The position numbers were made by a program, and so were the translations under genes. A stretch of 64,000 bases of DNA from an uncultured Oscillospiraceae bacterium (GTDB lineage Bacteria; Bacillota; Clostridia; Oscillospirales; Oscillospiraceae): NCBI GenBank assembly GCA_947628805.1, contig CANRBG010000006.1, positions 1-64,000 of the forward strand, read 5' to 3'. Positions within the stretch are counted from its first letter, which is position 1. Each line of letters opens with the position of its first letter. The notes under the pieces are model-generated. The model was not told the origin of the DNA. It searched no databases and worked only from the letters and a program-made list of their open reading frames with translations. This document shows positions 29,274 through 38,205 of the stretch, one piece after another.

Positions 29274-30136
29274 TGGCGGAGCTGTTGAAAGGCGCGCCTG
29301 TGGCGGAGGCGCTGACGGCACGGACGGCGGAAAAGACGGCGGCGCTGGCGAAGCGGGGCGTGACGGCTACCCTGGCGATCCTGCGGGTGGGTGAGAGGCC
29401 GGAGGACCTGTCCTACGAGCGGGGCGCGCTGAAGCGCTGCGCCGCCGCCGGGGTGGCGGTCAGGTCGGTGGTCCTGCCGCCGGAGACGACGCAAGATGCG
29501 CTTTTGGAGGCCATCCGGGCCCTCAACGGGGACGACGGCGTCCACGGCATTTTGCTGATGCGGCCCCTGCCCGCGCCCCTGGACGACGAGGCGGCCCGGA
29601 AGGCGGTGCTGCCTGCCAAGGACGTGGACGGGGTGACGGACGGATCCCTGGCAGGGGTGTTCACCGGCTCGGGGGAGGGCTTCGCCCCCTGCACCGCCCA
29701 GGCGGCGGTGGAGCTTTTGAAGTTTTACGGCGTCCCTCTGAAGGGGGCCCGGGCCGTGGTGGCCGGGCGGAGCCTTGTGGTGGGACGACCGGCGGCCATG
29801 CTGCTGATGGCGGCGGGCGCCACGGTGACGGTCTGCCACAGCGAGACCAAAGATCTTGCGGCGGAGACCCGCCGGGGCGATATCGTGGTGGCGGCCATCG
29901 GGAGGATGGGCTATTTCGGGGCGGAGCACTTCGCCCCTGGCGCGGCGGTGGTGGACGTGGGCATCCACGCGGACCCCGTGACCGGCAAGCTTCGGGGTGA
30001 CGTGCGTTTTGACGAGGCGGAGCCGGCAGTGGGGGCCATCACCCCGGTGCCCGGCGGTCTGGGCGCGGTGACTACGGCGGTGCTGGTGAGCCATGTGGCG
30101 GAGGCCGCCGAAAAAGCCGCTGGAAGCGGAAAATAG
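29273..30136 (+). CDS. folD: Methylene-THF dehydrogenase/cyclohydrolase
   Basis: GILLMRPLPAPLDDEAARKAVLPAKDVDGVTDGS...AVVAGRSLVVGRPAAMLL...GAITPVPGGLGAVTTAVL. Confidence 0.94.
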   Translation: MAELLKGAPVAEALTARTAEKTAALAKRGVTATLAILRVGERPEDLSYERGALKRCAAAGVAVRSVVLPPETTQDALLEAIRALNGDDGVHGILLMRPLPAPLDDEAARKAVLPAKDVDGVTDGSLAGVFTGSGEGFAPCTAQAAVELLKFYGVPLKGARAVVAGRSLVVGRPAAMLLMAAGATVTVCHSETKDLAAETRRGDIVVAAIGRMGYFGAEHFAPGAAVVDVGIHADPVTGKLRGDVRFDEAEPAVGAITPVPGGLGAVTTAVLVSHVAEAAEKAAGSGK

Positions 30137-30211
30137 TCTTGACTTTGCCGGACGGGCCGTATATAATAAGGAAGCTTGAACTGCATAGCGTTTTGCAAGT
30201 CCGGCAGGCAT

Positions 30212-30304
30212 GGAGAAGTCGCGTAGCCTGGTCGAGCGCGCACGATTGGAAATCGTGTATACCCCAAAAGGGTATCGGGGGTTCGAATCCCCCCTTCTCC
30301 GCCA
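30212..30304 (+). tRNA. tRNA-Ser(GGA)
   Basis: GGAGAAG...CACGA-TTGGAAA-TCGTG anticodon arm, long variable arm ATACCCC-AAAA-GGGTAT, GGTTCGAATCC, CTTCTCC, encoded CCA. Confidence 0.95.
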
Positions 30305-30312
30305 CACGAAAG

Positions 30313-30336
30313 CCTTGCGGCCCTAGGGCCGCAAGG
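30313..30336 (+). terminator. tRNA-Ser downstream terminator
   Basis: Perfect palindrome CCTTGCGGCCCTAGGGCCGCAAGG followed by ttttcg. Confidence 0.8.
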
Positions 30337-30436
30337 TTTTCGCATATCTCGGGGTCCCTCGCCGGCGGACCATTTTGCCCGGGGTAAATGGGACTAAAAA
30401 GGACTGTTTTGGACCCTTTGCTGTGGTCAAAATGTG

Positions 30437-30476
30437 GTCAAAAATCCCGCCCTTTTTGGGGGCGGGATGCTCTGTT
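30437..30476. repeat. Direct repeat, left copy (DR-L) flanking the AbiTii module
   Basis: gtcaaaaatcccgccctttttgggggcgggatgctctgtt. Confidence 0.9.
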
Positions 30477-30527
30477 GTGGCTCGCAGATCCAGATAGGAT
30501 ACCACAGCTGTATCGATATCGATCCGA

Positions 30528-31163
30528 TCACTTACTCAGCCCAAGCCAAATGCAGATCGCGACCGCCATGACCGCTGCGGCTATGGGGATGATAAACTGC
30601 CAGAACACCTTAGATAACAGTGTTCCCTTCTCTTTTTTCGCAGAACCGGTTTTATTTTCAATCTCCACTGTATCGTACGCGCCGATGGAACTGCCGGTGA
30701 TACTGTTTCCATCCCCAATATGTATGCTGTTATCTTCATATTTTACAACTGTGGCAGCGGGATGCGCTGCATATAGCTTATGCCGGTTTTGAAGAGCGTC
30801 TCTGAGATCAACAAGCCACTGTTCATTTTCCGAAGTCAATATAAACTCCTGTTGACCCATTTTAACTCTATTGCTGGAGTAAACACTGATAAGTATACCA
30901 TTTAAACTTTCTGACGCCCATATTGTGATATGCCCGACCTTGATTTCTTTTCCAAAGGCGTACTTTTTAAATTCATCTATTGAATGGCAGTCATATGATA
31001 ATTCACCTGACTTGAATGAAACAGCGCAGTTGATGTCTATATCTGACTTGTTTTTGAATACATATTTCAATGCATCAGCTATCCAATTATATGTAGCGAT
31101 AACATCGTCAAAAAACTCCAGCTCGTGCTCACGATCTAAATATCTGCACTCGATATCAGCCAT
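30528..31163 (-). CDS. Unknown protein with N-terminal soluble domain, 'NSIHIGDGNSITGSSIG' motif and C-terminal TM helix
   Basis: MADIECRYLDREHELEFFDDVIATYNWIADALKYVFKNK...KYEDNSIHIGDGNSITGSSIGAYDTVEIENK...VFWQFIIPIAAAVMAVAICIWLGLSK. RBS aggagag; overlaps the upstream gene. Confidence 0.85.
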   Translation of the reverse strand: MADIECRYLDREHELEFFDDVIATYNWIADALKYVFKNKSDIDINCAVSFKSGELSYDCHSIDEFKKYAFGKEIKVGHITIWASESLNGILISVYSSNRVKMGQQEFILTSENEQWLVDLRDALQNRHKLYAAHPAATVVKYEDNSIHIGDGNSITGSSIGAYDTVEIENKTGSAKKEKGTLLSKVFWQFIIPIAAAVMAVAICIWLGLSK

Positions 31164-31833
31164 TCCCATCTCTCCTACCGACGATACTTGCCCCTTCGAT
31201 CTGGTTTTTATCGCCAATACTTATACTGTTATCCACATAAATATATTTATAAATAGCGTTATTCGTTTTAGTGATTTCTTCTGAAGAGACAGCGCTGGCT
31301 TCAACATCCAGTTCGTCAAGGCACCCATATGTCTTATCCAGTTCGAGGAAAATCTTCATCAGCCGCATTTTGACGGCGCTCAACACCCCTTGGAATACAT
31401 TTTTAGGAATCGTCTGCTTGATGGAATAGCATCGTATCCCACATTCTTTCGCTACCATGCCCGCCGCCCAAGTTAAATCCCGGCCTACTTCAATGTTCTC
31501 CGTACTGTTCACGATCCCCTCTATTGTGCCGATCCCTTCCGTAATTGGAATATAAAAAACCGACGGGTCTTCTGTGTTAAGGATCTCCGGAAGAGGTATC
31601 GGCGCATTTTCGACTTTAAAGCCCCCGTTAATACCGCTATACTTGAAAAACGTCTTCTTTGCCAGGCGGTAATCCGGGACCTTATTCTCACCGTAGCCAT
31701 TCAATTCACATTCAGCCCACTCTTTTAGTTCATTGTTATCTATATCGGTCGCGATAACAAACAGACGTCCCAATGCTACCTCAAGAGAAATGTTGTTGTT
31801 CGCCAGTTCCTTTATGATCGTACTCTTCGCCAC
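31156..31833 (-). CDS. AbiTii-domain (abortive-infection type) protein
   Basis: GTG start at 31833 with RBS AGAGGAG; VAKSTIIKELANNNISLEVALGRLFVIATDIDNNELKEWAECELNGYGENKVPDYR...; C-term VDNSISIGDKNQIEGASIVG. Confidence 0.83.
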   Translation of the reverse strand: MAKSTIIKELANNNISLEVALGRLFVIATDIDNNELKEWAECELNGYGENKVPDYRLAKKTFFKYSGINGGFKVENAPIPLPEILNTEDPSVFYIPITEGIGTIEGIVNSTENIEVGRDLTWAAGMVAKECGIRCYSIKQTIPKNVFQGVLSAVKMRLMKIFLELDKTYGCLDELDVEASAVSSEEITKTNNAIYKYIYVDNSISIGDKNQIEGASIVGRRDGNG

Positions 31834-31879
31834 TTTTATTCTCCTCTGCACGCATCGAATTCCGCTCATTTATAAAGAT

Positions 31880-31885
31880 AATATA
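31880..31885 (-). promoter_or_regulatory. Putative -10 (TATATT) of the AbiTii module
   Basis: Minus strand TTGTAG-N17-TATATT about 45 nt upstream of the GTG start; -35 is weak. Confidence 0.4.
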
Positions 31886-31950
31886 TCACGCCTTGATCTA
31901 ATCTACAACCCTTGAATAATTCCTCTGATAGTGTTATCTTAAACCTAGCA

Positions 31951-31990
31951 GTCAAAGATCCCGCCCTTTTTGAGGGCGGGACGCTCTGTT
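31951..31990. repeat. Direct repeat, right copy (DR-R) flanking the AbiTii module
   Basis: gtcaaagatcccgccctttttgagggcgggacgctctgtt; 37/40 identical to 30437-30476. Confidence 0.9.
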
Positions 31991-32021
31991 TTCTCGTCTG
32001 TTTTCCCTGGAGCAGTACGGC

Positions 32022-33020
32022 TCAGGATGGCGGCCGGCCACCGGCCGGGCAAAAGAAGGTATCCAGTATTTCCGACCGTCCAATGGCCCCGAACAGGTCC
32101 GCGAGAGGAAAGCGGTCCAGCACCGCGCCCACGGCCTCCCGCTCCCAGAGACAGCCTGCCAGCGCCTCCCGCAGAGGGTCCAGAGAAGCCCGTGCCATAA
32201 AATCGCCGTAAAAGAAAATATCCCGTATACGGCCCTCCGCCACATCCGCCCGGATCTCCAGACTGCCGCCGGGAAACCGGGCTCGGCCTGCCACGGTATA
32301 CCGGGGGGAACGGCCGAAGTTCCAGTCCCAGCGGGCATATTTCTCTTCCCGCAGGGCCCGGACCTGGGCCAGCTCCTCCTCCGTCAGGGCAACGGGAACA
32401 AGGCCGTCCCGGGCGAGGGCGGTCTTGATATGCTCCCAAAACGCCTCCAGCGTCATGTCCGTCGGCAGCAGGGGGCGGATATTGCCCACACGGCTGCGGA
32501 CAGAACGCACGCCCTTGGAGGCGAATTTCTCCGGATCTGCCCGCAGCGCGCCCGCCACCATGGCCGGGTCCGTGTCAAAGAGCAGCGTCCCGTGGTGGAG
32601 GATACGCCCGTGAAGGATGCGCTGGGCCGTGCCGGACACCTTTTTGCCCGACACCAGAATGTCGTTGCGGCCGGTGGCCTCCGCCGCCAGACCCAGCTCC
32701 CGCAGAGCCCGGACCACCGGGCGGGTGAACCGGTCCATGGCCAGATCCCCGTCCGCGTCGGTTATAAAGGAGTAGTTCAGGTTGCCCAGATCGTGATAGA
32801 CCGCGCCGCCGCCGGTGGTCCGCCGGACCACCCGGATGCCGTGGGCCTCCACAAAGGACCGGTCGATCTCCGCCTCCGCGTTTTGGTTCAGACCGATGAC
32901 CACAGTGTTGTCGTTCTGCCACAGCAACAGATAGTCCCCCGACCTCCGGCGGCGGAGGACCGTCTCCTCAAAGGCCAGATTGTAATAGGGATCCTGAGAG
33001 CCGGTCTGCAAATAGAACAT
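32022..33020 (-). CDS. lplA: Lipoate-protein ligase
   Basis: MFYLQTGSQDPYYNLAFEETVLRR...WQNDNTVVIGLNQNAEAEID...VVRRTTGGGAVYHDLGNLNYSFI...RNDILVSGKKVSGTAQ. Confidence 0.95.
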   Translation of the reverse strand: MFYLQTGSQDPYYNLAFEETVLRRRRSGDYLLLWQNDNTVVIGLNQNAEAEIDRSFVEAHGIRVVRRTTGGGAVYHDLGNLNYSFITDADGDLAMDRFTRPVVRALRELGLAAEATGRNDILVSGKKVSGTAQRILHGRILHHGTLLFDTDPAMVAGALRADPEKFASKGVRSVRSRVGNIRPLLPTDMTLEAFWEHIKTALARDGLVPVALTEEELAQVRALREEKYARWDWNFGRSPRYTVAGRARFPGGSLEIRADVAEGRIRDIFFYGDFMARASLDPLREALAGCLWEREAVGAVLDRFPLADLFGAIGRSEILDTFFCPAGGRPPS

Positions 33021-33473
33021 TTACTTGATAACGCCCTTTTGCAGGATGATATTGGCGTAGACGCTGGTCTCGCCGGACTGGAGGATGCAGCAGCATTTTT
33101 TGGCGTGATCGTAAAACTCGAAGCGCTCATAGGCCCCGAAGGCCGCCGCGCCCCGCTTGTCATACTTGGCTACGATGGCCTTGTACTCGTCCCAGACGGG
33201 GATGGGCATGTCCTTGTCGCAGTCCATCTTCTCCATGAGCATGACAGGGGTGTCCACATACTCATCCAGAGGGATGACCTGCAAAATGGCGTCCAGCAGC
33301 TCCGGGATGCCGTGGCCGTCGGCCCGGACCAGGATGGCGTCCTCCGCCTTGGCCATGGACATGCCGGGGAAGTTGCCGTCGCCGATGCAGATGCGGTCGC
33401 CATGGCCCATTTCACACAGGACCTTCAAAAGCTCAGGTGACAGGATGGGAGGAATATTTTTCAGCATCGTCAT
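33021..33473 (-). CDS. fucU: RbsD/FucU family mutarotase
   Basis: MLKNIPPILSPELLKVLCEMGHGDRICIGDGNFPGMSMAK...; stop and lplA start are contiguous. Confidence 0.9.
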   Translation of the reverse strand: MTMLKNIPPILSPELLKVLCEMGHGDRICIGDGNFPGMSMAKAEDAILVRADGHGIPELLDAILQVIPLDEYVDTPVMLMEKMDCDKDMPIPVWDEYKAIVAKYDKRGAAAFGAYERFEFYDHAKKCCCILQSGETSVYANIILQKGVIK

Positions 33474-33504
33474 GCGCTCCTTATGTTAAGAATCGTTGTG
33501 ATAA

Positions 33505-33534
33505 GGCCGGCCCCGCCCGAAGGCGGGGCCGGCC
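33505..33534. other. Strong intercistronic hairpin between fucI and fucU
   Basis: GGCCGGCCCCGCC-cgaa-GGCGGGGCCGGCC, 13-bp perfect stem. Confidence 0.85.
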
Positions 33535-33554
33535 CTCTTTTTTACCGGGTGGGA

Positions 33555-35366
33555 TCAGCGGATGTTCTTATACATGGGGCCGTAGGCGGCGCAGGCCCGG
33601 TAGTCCTGGCCTTCCTTGTCCATGCCGAAGGCGTTCCACGCCGCGGGACGGAAGATGTCCTTGGTGGGCACGTTGTGCATGCACACGGGGATGCGCAGCA
33701 TGGAGCAGAAGGTGATCAGGTCGGCGCCGATGTGGCCGTAGGAGATGGCGCCGTGGTTGGCGCCCCAGTTGTTCATCACGTCATAGGCGCTCTTGAAGGG
33801 GCTGCCCTCGACGCCGTCGCAGCGGGGGGTGAACCAGGTGCAGGGCCAGGTGGGGTCGGTGCGCTTCATGAGCACGTCGGTGACCTCGTCGGGCAGCTGA
33901 ATGGTCCAGCCCTCGGCGATCTGGAGCACGGGCCCCAGACCCTTGATCAGATTCAGACGGATCATGGTGGCGGGCATCTGGGCCCGGGTGGTGAAGGAGC
34001 TGGAGAAGCCGCCGCCCCGGAAGTAGCCGTTGTCGGCAGCGGGCCAGGTGGTGGCCTTGGTCATCTTTTCGATGTCTTCCTCGGTGACCTCCCACCAGCG
34101 CTTCATGACGGGCTTGCCGTCGGCGTCCCGGCACTCGCCGCAGGCGTCCAGCGCGGTGGCGCCGGAGTTAATGAGGTGGATGAAGCCGCCGTTTTCCTTG
34201 GCCACGCCGGTCACGTCGTAGCCGCTGGCCCGTTTGCAGGCTTCGGGGGACCAGTAGGTACGCACGTCGGAGAACATCTGGGCCCGGCCGGTCAGCAGCT
34301 TCATGAACAGCATACCCAGGCCGTTGAGGGTATCATTTTCCGTGGCCAGCACGTAGGGCTCCCGGGGACCGTTGTGGTCAAAGGTGGAGTTGAGCAGCGC
34401 CTCGGGATAGTCGCAGTTGGGGTAGAAGTCGGTCCACTGACGCTGGCCCTGGAAGCCGCCGACGATGGCGTTGTGGCCCACCATCTCCTCCTCCCGGCCC
34501 TCGGGCAGGTTGGGGTTGCCGTTCATCAGGTCCTTGATGATGCAGTACATCTTGACGGTGAATTCCCACTGCTTTTCCTTCTTCTCCGGGGAGGAACGGA
34601 CGAACTCGGGGTTCTTGTCCCAGCCCTCCTTGCAGTGGGCCTTGGTCCAGGCCAGCGCCTTCTGGTACTCGGCCTCGTCGTAGATGCCCTCATCCATGCG
34701 GCGGATGATCTCCACCTCGTCCACGGACTCCACCCGCATGCCCAGATATTCCTCGATAAAGGCGGAGTCGATGATGGAGCCGCCGATGCCCATGCAGATG
34801 GAGCCGATCTGCAGATAGCTCTTGCCCCGCATGGTGGCCACGGCCACGGCCGCCCGGCCGAAGCGCAGCAGCTTTTCCTTCACGTCCTCAGGGATATCGG
34901 ACACTTCATCCAGATTCTGCACGTCATGACCGTAGATGCCGAAGGCGGGCAGGCCCTTCTGGGCGTGGGTGGCCAGCACGGATGCCAGATACACCGCGCC
35001 GGGCCGCTCGGTGCCGTTGAAGCCCCAGACGCCTTTGATGGTCATGGGATCCATGTCCATGGTCTCCGCGCCATAGCACCAGCAGGGAGTGACGGTGAGG
35101 GTGATGTCCACGCCCTCTTTCTTGAACTTGGCGGCGCAGGCGGCGGTCTCCGCTACCCGGCCGATGGTGGTGTCCGCGATGACCACCTTCACCGGATCGC
35201 CGTTGGTATAGCAGATGTTCTCTTCAAAGAGCTTCTTCGCGGCACGGGCCATTTCCATGGTCTGATCTTCCAGAGACTCCCGGACCTTCAGGGGACCGCG
35301 GCGGCCGTCGATAACGGGCCGGATGCCGATCACGGGATACTCGCCTATGTACCGGTTTTTTGCCAT
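33555..35366 (-). CDS. fucI: L-fucose isomerase
   Basis: [31 protein letters not shown]...[17 protein letters not shown]...; full-length 603 aa. Confidence 0.95.
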   Translation of the reverse strand: MAKNRYIGEYPVIGIRPVIDGRRGPLKVRESLEDQTMEMARAAKKLFEENICYTNGDPVKVVIADTTIGRVAETAACAAKFKKEGVDITLTVTPCWCYGAETMDMDPMTIKGVWGFNGTERPGAVYLASVLATHAQKGLPAFGIYGHDVQNLDEVSDIPEDVKEKLLRFGRAAVAVATMRGKSYLQIGSICMGIGGSIIDSAFIEEYLGMRVESVDEVEIIRRMDEGIYDEAEYQKALAWTKAHCKEGWDKNPEFVRSSPEKKEKQWEFTVKMYCIIKDLMNGNPNLPEGREEEMVGHNAIVGGFQGQRQWTDFYPNCDYPEALLNSTFDHNGPREPYVLATENDTLNGLGMLFMKLLTGRAQMFSDVRTYWSPEACKRASGYDVTGVAKENGGFIHLINSGATALDACGECRDADGKPVMKRWWEVTEEDIEKMTKATTWPAADNGYFRGGGFSSSFTTRAQMPATMIRLNLIKGLGPVLQIAEGWTIQLPDEVTDVLMKRTDPTWPCTWFTPRCDGVEGSPFKSAYDVMNNWGANHGAISYGHIGADLITFCSMLRIPVCMHNVPTKDIFRPAAWNAFGMDKEGQDYRACAAYGPMYKNIR

Positions 35367-35438
35367 TGGTTCATTCCTCCTATAACAGTTTATTGTATGC
35401 TATCCCAAAGCCCGTCTCCGGGCTGTGAAACCGTTTTG

Positions 35439-36428
35439 CTATTGCCTGTCCATCCCCACCAGAAGGCTCTTCAGCCGGACCATCCTGGGAGGACCCTTCC
35501 AGCCGTTCAGGCGCCTGAGCAGGAGCTCTGCCGCCATGCGGCCCATTTCCTGCTCCGGCTGCTGGACCGTGGGCAGCGTGGGCGACATCATGCTGAACAC
35601 GTCCGCGCAGTCATAACCGAACACGCCCACATCCTCCGGGATGCGCACGCCCCGCTCCCGGGCGGCGGTGAGCAGGCCGATGGTGGTGTCATAATTGGTC
35701 GTCAGTATGGCCGTGGGCCGAACAGGCAGCGCCATCAGCTGCTCAAAGCCCTGATAGCCGGTGACGAAGTCGAACTGTCCCTCCACCACCAGCGCGTCGT
35801 CATAGGGGATGTTCCTGCGCTCCAGCGCCCGCAGATAGCCGGCCAGCCGTTCCCGGGCCGTGAAGGCGCTCATGGAGCCCATGATGGCCGCTACCCGGCT
35901 GTGTCCCTGATCCAGCAGCCAGCTCACCGCCTCACAGGACGCGTCCACATTGTCGGTCAGCACCGTGTCCGTATCCACATCCGGGATCATCCGGTCCAGC
36001 TGGACCAGCGGGATGGCCCGCCCCATGGTCAGCTCCCAGTACTCCCCCGCCGTCAGCCGCTCCGGTATATAGACCAGTCCGTCGATGCCGGTGCTGATAA
36101 GATACTTTAAATAGTCCCGCTCCAGACCGTGACTGGCGCTGTAGCAGGCGATGGTGCAGTGGTAGCCCTCCTGACGGAACTGCTGCTCCATGACCGCGAA
36201 CATATTGCCGAAAAAAGGGGCGGACAGGGCCGGCAGCAGCACGCCCACGGAATAGCTCTTGCGCGTCTTGAGCATCCGGGCGAAGGGATTGACCTTGTAG
36301 TCCAGCTCTTCGATGGCCTGCCGGACCGCCTCAGCCTTTTGGGGCCGGACCTCGCCGCCGTTTATGTACTTGGAAACGGTGGAAACAGACACGTTGGCCC
36401 GCTGTGCTACGTCCTTGATGGTGGCCAT
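35439..36428 (-). CDS. LacI-family transcriptional regulator
   Basis: MATIKDVAQRANVSVSTVSKYINGGEVRPQKAEAVRQAIEELDYKVN. Confidence 0.95.
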   Translation of the reverse strand: MATIKDVAQRANVSVSTVSKYINGGEVRPQKAEAVRQAIEELDYKVNPFARMLKTRKSYSVGVLLPALSAPFFGNMFAVMEQQFRQEGYHCTIACYSASHGLERDYLKYLISTGIDGLVYIPERLTAGEYWELTMGRAIPLVQLDRMIPDVDTDTVLTDNVDASCEAVSWLLDQGHSRVAAIMGSMSAFTARERLAGYLRALERRNIPYDDALVVEGQFDFVTGYQGFEQLMALPVRPTAILTTNYDTTIGLLTAARERGVRIPEDVGVFGYDCADVFSMMSPTLPTVQQPEQEMGRMAAELLLRRLNGWKGPPRMVRLKSLLVGMDRQ

Positions 36429-36445
36429 AATGCCTCACTTTCGAA

Positions 36446-36465
36446 AAAACGAAACGTTTCGTTTT
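36446..36465. promoter_or_regulatory. LacI-type operator
   Basis: Perfect 20-bp palindrome AAAACGAAACGTTTCGTTTT 18 nt upstream of the lacI-type start codon. Confidence 0.85.
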
Positions 36466-36551
36466 ATAAATAATCGGATATTTTTCCTAACTTGCTACCA
36501 TAATATCGGAAATCTTTTGCTGTGTCAATCAAAAAATTTGAAAAAAATTAC

Positions 36552-36580
36552 TTGATTTTTAGTCAGAACGCTAGTATGAT
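36552..36580 (+). promoter_or_regulatory. Sigma-A-type promoter of the ABC transporter operon
   Basis: TTGATT-N17-TATGAT. Confidence 0.7.
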
Positions 36581-36622
36581 AAACACAACACGTTTCCGTA
36601 CCGCCGTGAAAACGGCCTTTAA

Positions 36623-36642
36623 AAAACGAAACGATTCTAATT
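36623..36642. promoter_or_regulatory. Second, degenerate LacI operator downstream of the promoter
   Basis: AAAACGAAACGATTCTAATT, 16/20 match to the perfect operator. Confidence 0.6.
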
Positions 36643-36696
36643 TTCCGCTGCTCCGTGTGAGCGGCAGCGGGGAGCCAGTGGAAGGAGGAGTGGAGC

Positions 36697-38205
36697 TTGG
36701 GTGATGTGATATTGCGGATGCACGGCATCCAGAAATACTTCCCCGGCGTTCACGCGCTGGACAACGCCCAACTGGAGGTCCGCGCCGGCGAGGTGATGGC
36801 GCTGGTGGGCGAGAACGGCGCCGGCAAGTCTACGCTCATGAAGATCCTGACCGGCATTTATAAAAAAGATGACGGCGCGATCGAGCTGTTTGGGGAGAAT
36901 GTGGAGTTCCACGATCCCCGGGACGCCCAGCACCGGGGCATCAGCATCGTCCATCAGGAGTTGAACCTGATGCAGGATCTGACCGTGGCGGAGAACATCT
37001 TTATTGGCCGGGAGCCCACCTCGGGCATTTTCCTCAACAAGGCCAAGCAGGACCAGATGACCCAGGAGCTGCTGGAATCGCTGAATCTGCACATCGACGC
37101 CAGAACGCAGGTCAAGCGTCTCACCGTGGCCAAGCAGCAGATGGTGGAGATCGCCAAGGCGCTGTCCTTCAAGAGCACCAAGGTGCTGGTGCTGGATGAG
37201 CCCTCCGCGGCTCTTACCGACAGCGAGCTGGAGGACCTGTTCAAATTCATCCGCCGGCTGAAGGCTACCGGCGTGGGCATCGTCTACATCTCCCACCGGA
37301 TGGAGGAACTGAAGCAGATCACCGATCGGATCACCGTCATGCGGGACGGTCAGTATGTGGACACGGTGAACACGGCGGATGTGACCATTGACGAAGTGGT
37401 GAAGATGATGGTGGGCCGGGTCATCTACGAGGAGCCCAAGAGCCATTCCAACGTCCCCGCGGACGCGCCGGTGGTGCTGGAGGTGGATGATCTCTGCTCC
37501 GATGATGTGAAAAATGTCTCCTTCCAGCTGAAAAAGGGCGAGATACTTGGCTTCGCGGGATTGATGGGCGCGGGCCGCACCGAGACCATGCGGCTCATCT
37601 GCGGCGCCGACAAGCGGGACGCGGGCACCATCAAGGTCAACGGCAAAGAGGCCAACATCCACCACCCCAAGGACGCGGTGGATCTGGGCATCGGATATCT
37701 GTCCGAGGACCGGAAGCGGTTCGGCCTGTGTCTGGGGCTGTCGGTGGCGGACAACACCGTGCTCCCCTCGCTGGAAGAGCTGAGCGGCCTGTTGTTCGTC
37801 AAGGACGACCAGGTCAACCAGCGCACCGGTGAGTACATCGACAAGCTCAGCACCAAGACCCCCTCCACATCCACCCTCCTGCGGAGCCTGTCCGGCGGCA
37901 ACCAGCAGAAGGTGGTCATCGCCAAGTGGCTGCTGCGGGACTGCGACGTGCTGATTTTTGACGAGCCCACCCGAGGCATCGACGTGGGCGCCAAGAGCGA
38001 GATATACAAGCTCATGAATCAGCTGGCGGCCGAGGGCAAATCCATCATCATGATCTCCTCGGAAATGCCGGAGCTGCTGCGGATGAGCGACCGCATCGTG
38101 GTCATGTGCGAGGGGCGGGTCACCGGCGAGCTGGACATCGCCGAGGCCACGCAGGAAAAAATTATGAGCTACGCAACTAGAAGAGAGGTGGAACAAGCGT
38201 CATGA
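36697..38205 (+). CDS. Sugar ABC transporter ATP-binding protein (RbsA/MglA type, two NBDs)
   Basis: MRMHGIQKYFPGVHALDNAQLEV...GENGAGKSTLMKILTGIY...LSGGNQQKVVIAKWLLRDCDVLIFDEPTRGIDVGAK; TTG start. Confidence 0.94.
   Translation: MGDVILRMHGIQKYFPGVHALDNAQLEVRAGEVMALVGENGAGKSTLMKILTGIYKKDDGAIELFGENVEFHDPRDAQHRGISIVHQELNLMQDLTVAENIFIGREPTSGIFLNKAKQDQMTQELLESLNLHIDARTQVKRLTVAKQQMVEIAKALSFKSTKVLVLDEPSAALTDSELEDLFKFIRRLKATGVGIVYISHRMEELKQITDRITVMRDGQYVDTVNTADVTIDEVVKMMVGRVIYEEPKSHSNVPADAPVVLEVDDLCSDDVKNVSFQLKKGEILGFAGLMGAGRTETMRLICGADKRDAGTIKVNGKEANIHHPKDAVDLGIGYLSEDRKRFGLCLGLSVADNTVLPSLEELSGLLFVKDDQVNQRTGEYIDKLSTKTPSTSTLLRSLSGGNQQKVVIAKWLLRDCDVLIFDEPTRGIDVGAKSEIYKLMNQLAAEGKSIIMISSEMPELLRMSDRIVVMCEGRVTGELDIAEATQEKIMSYATRREVEQAS

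Noticed and set aside
30388-30505. Short ORFs after tRNA-Ser as integrase remnants
   Set aside because: Sequence such as TGTGGTCAAAATGTGGTCAAAA resembles integrase-end/att regions, but no integrase motif remains; too weak to call a gene.
33483-36110. 875-aa + strand ORF opposite fucI/lacI-type genes
   Set aside because: Antisense shadow of well-supported coding genes in high-GC DNA; low-complexity His/Gly/Val-rich translation.
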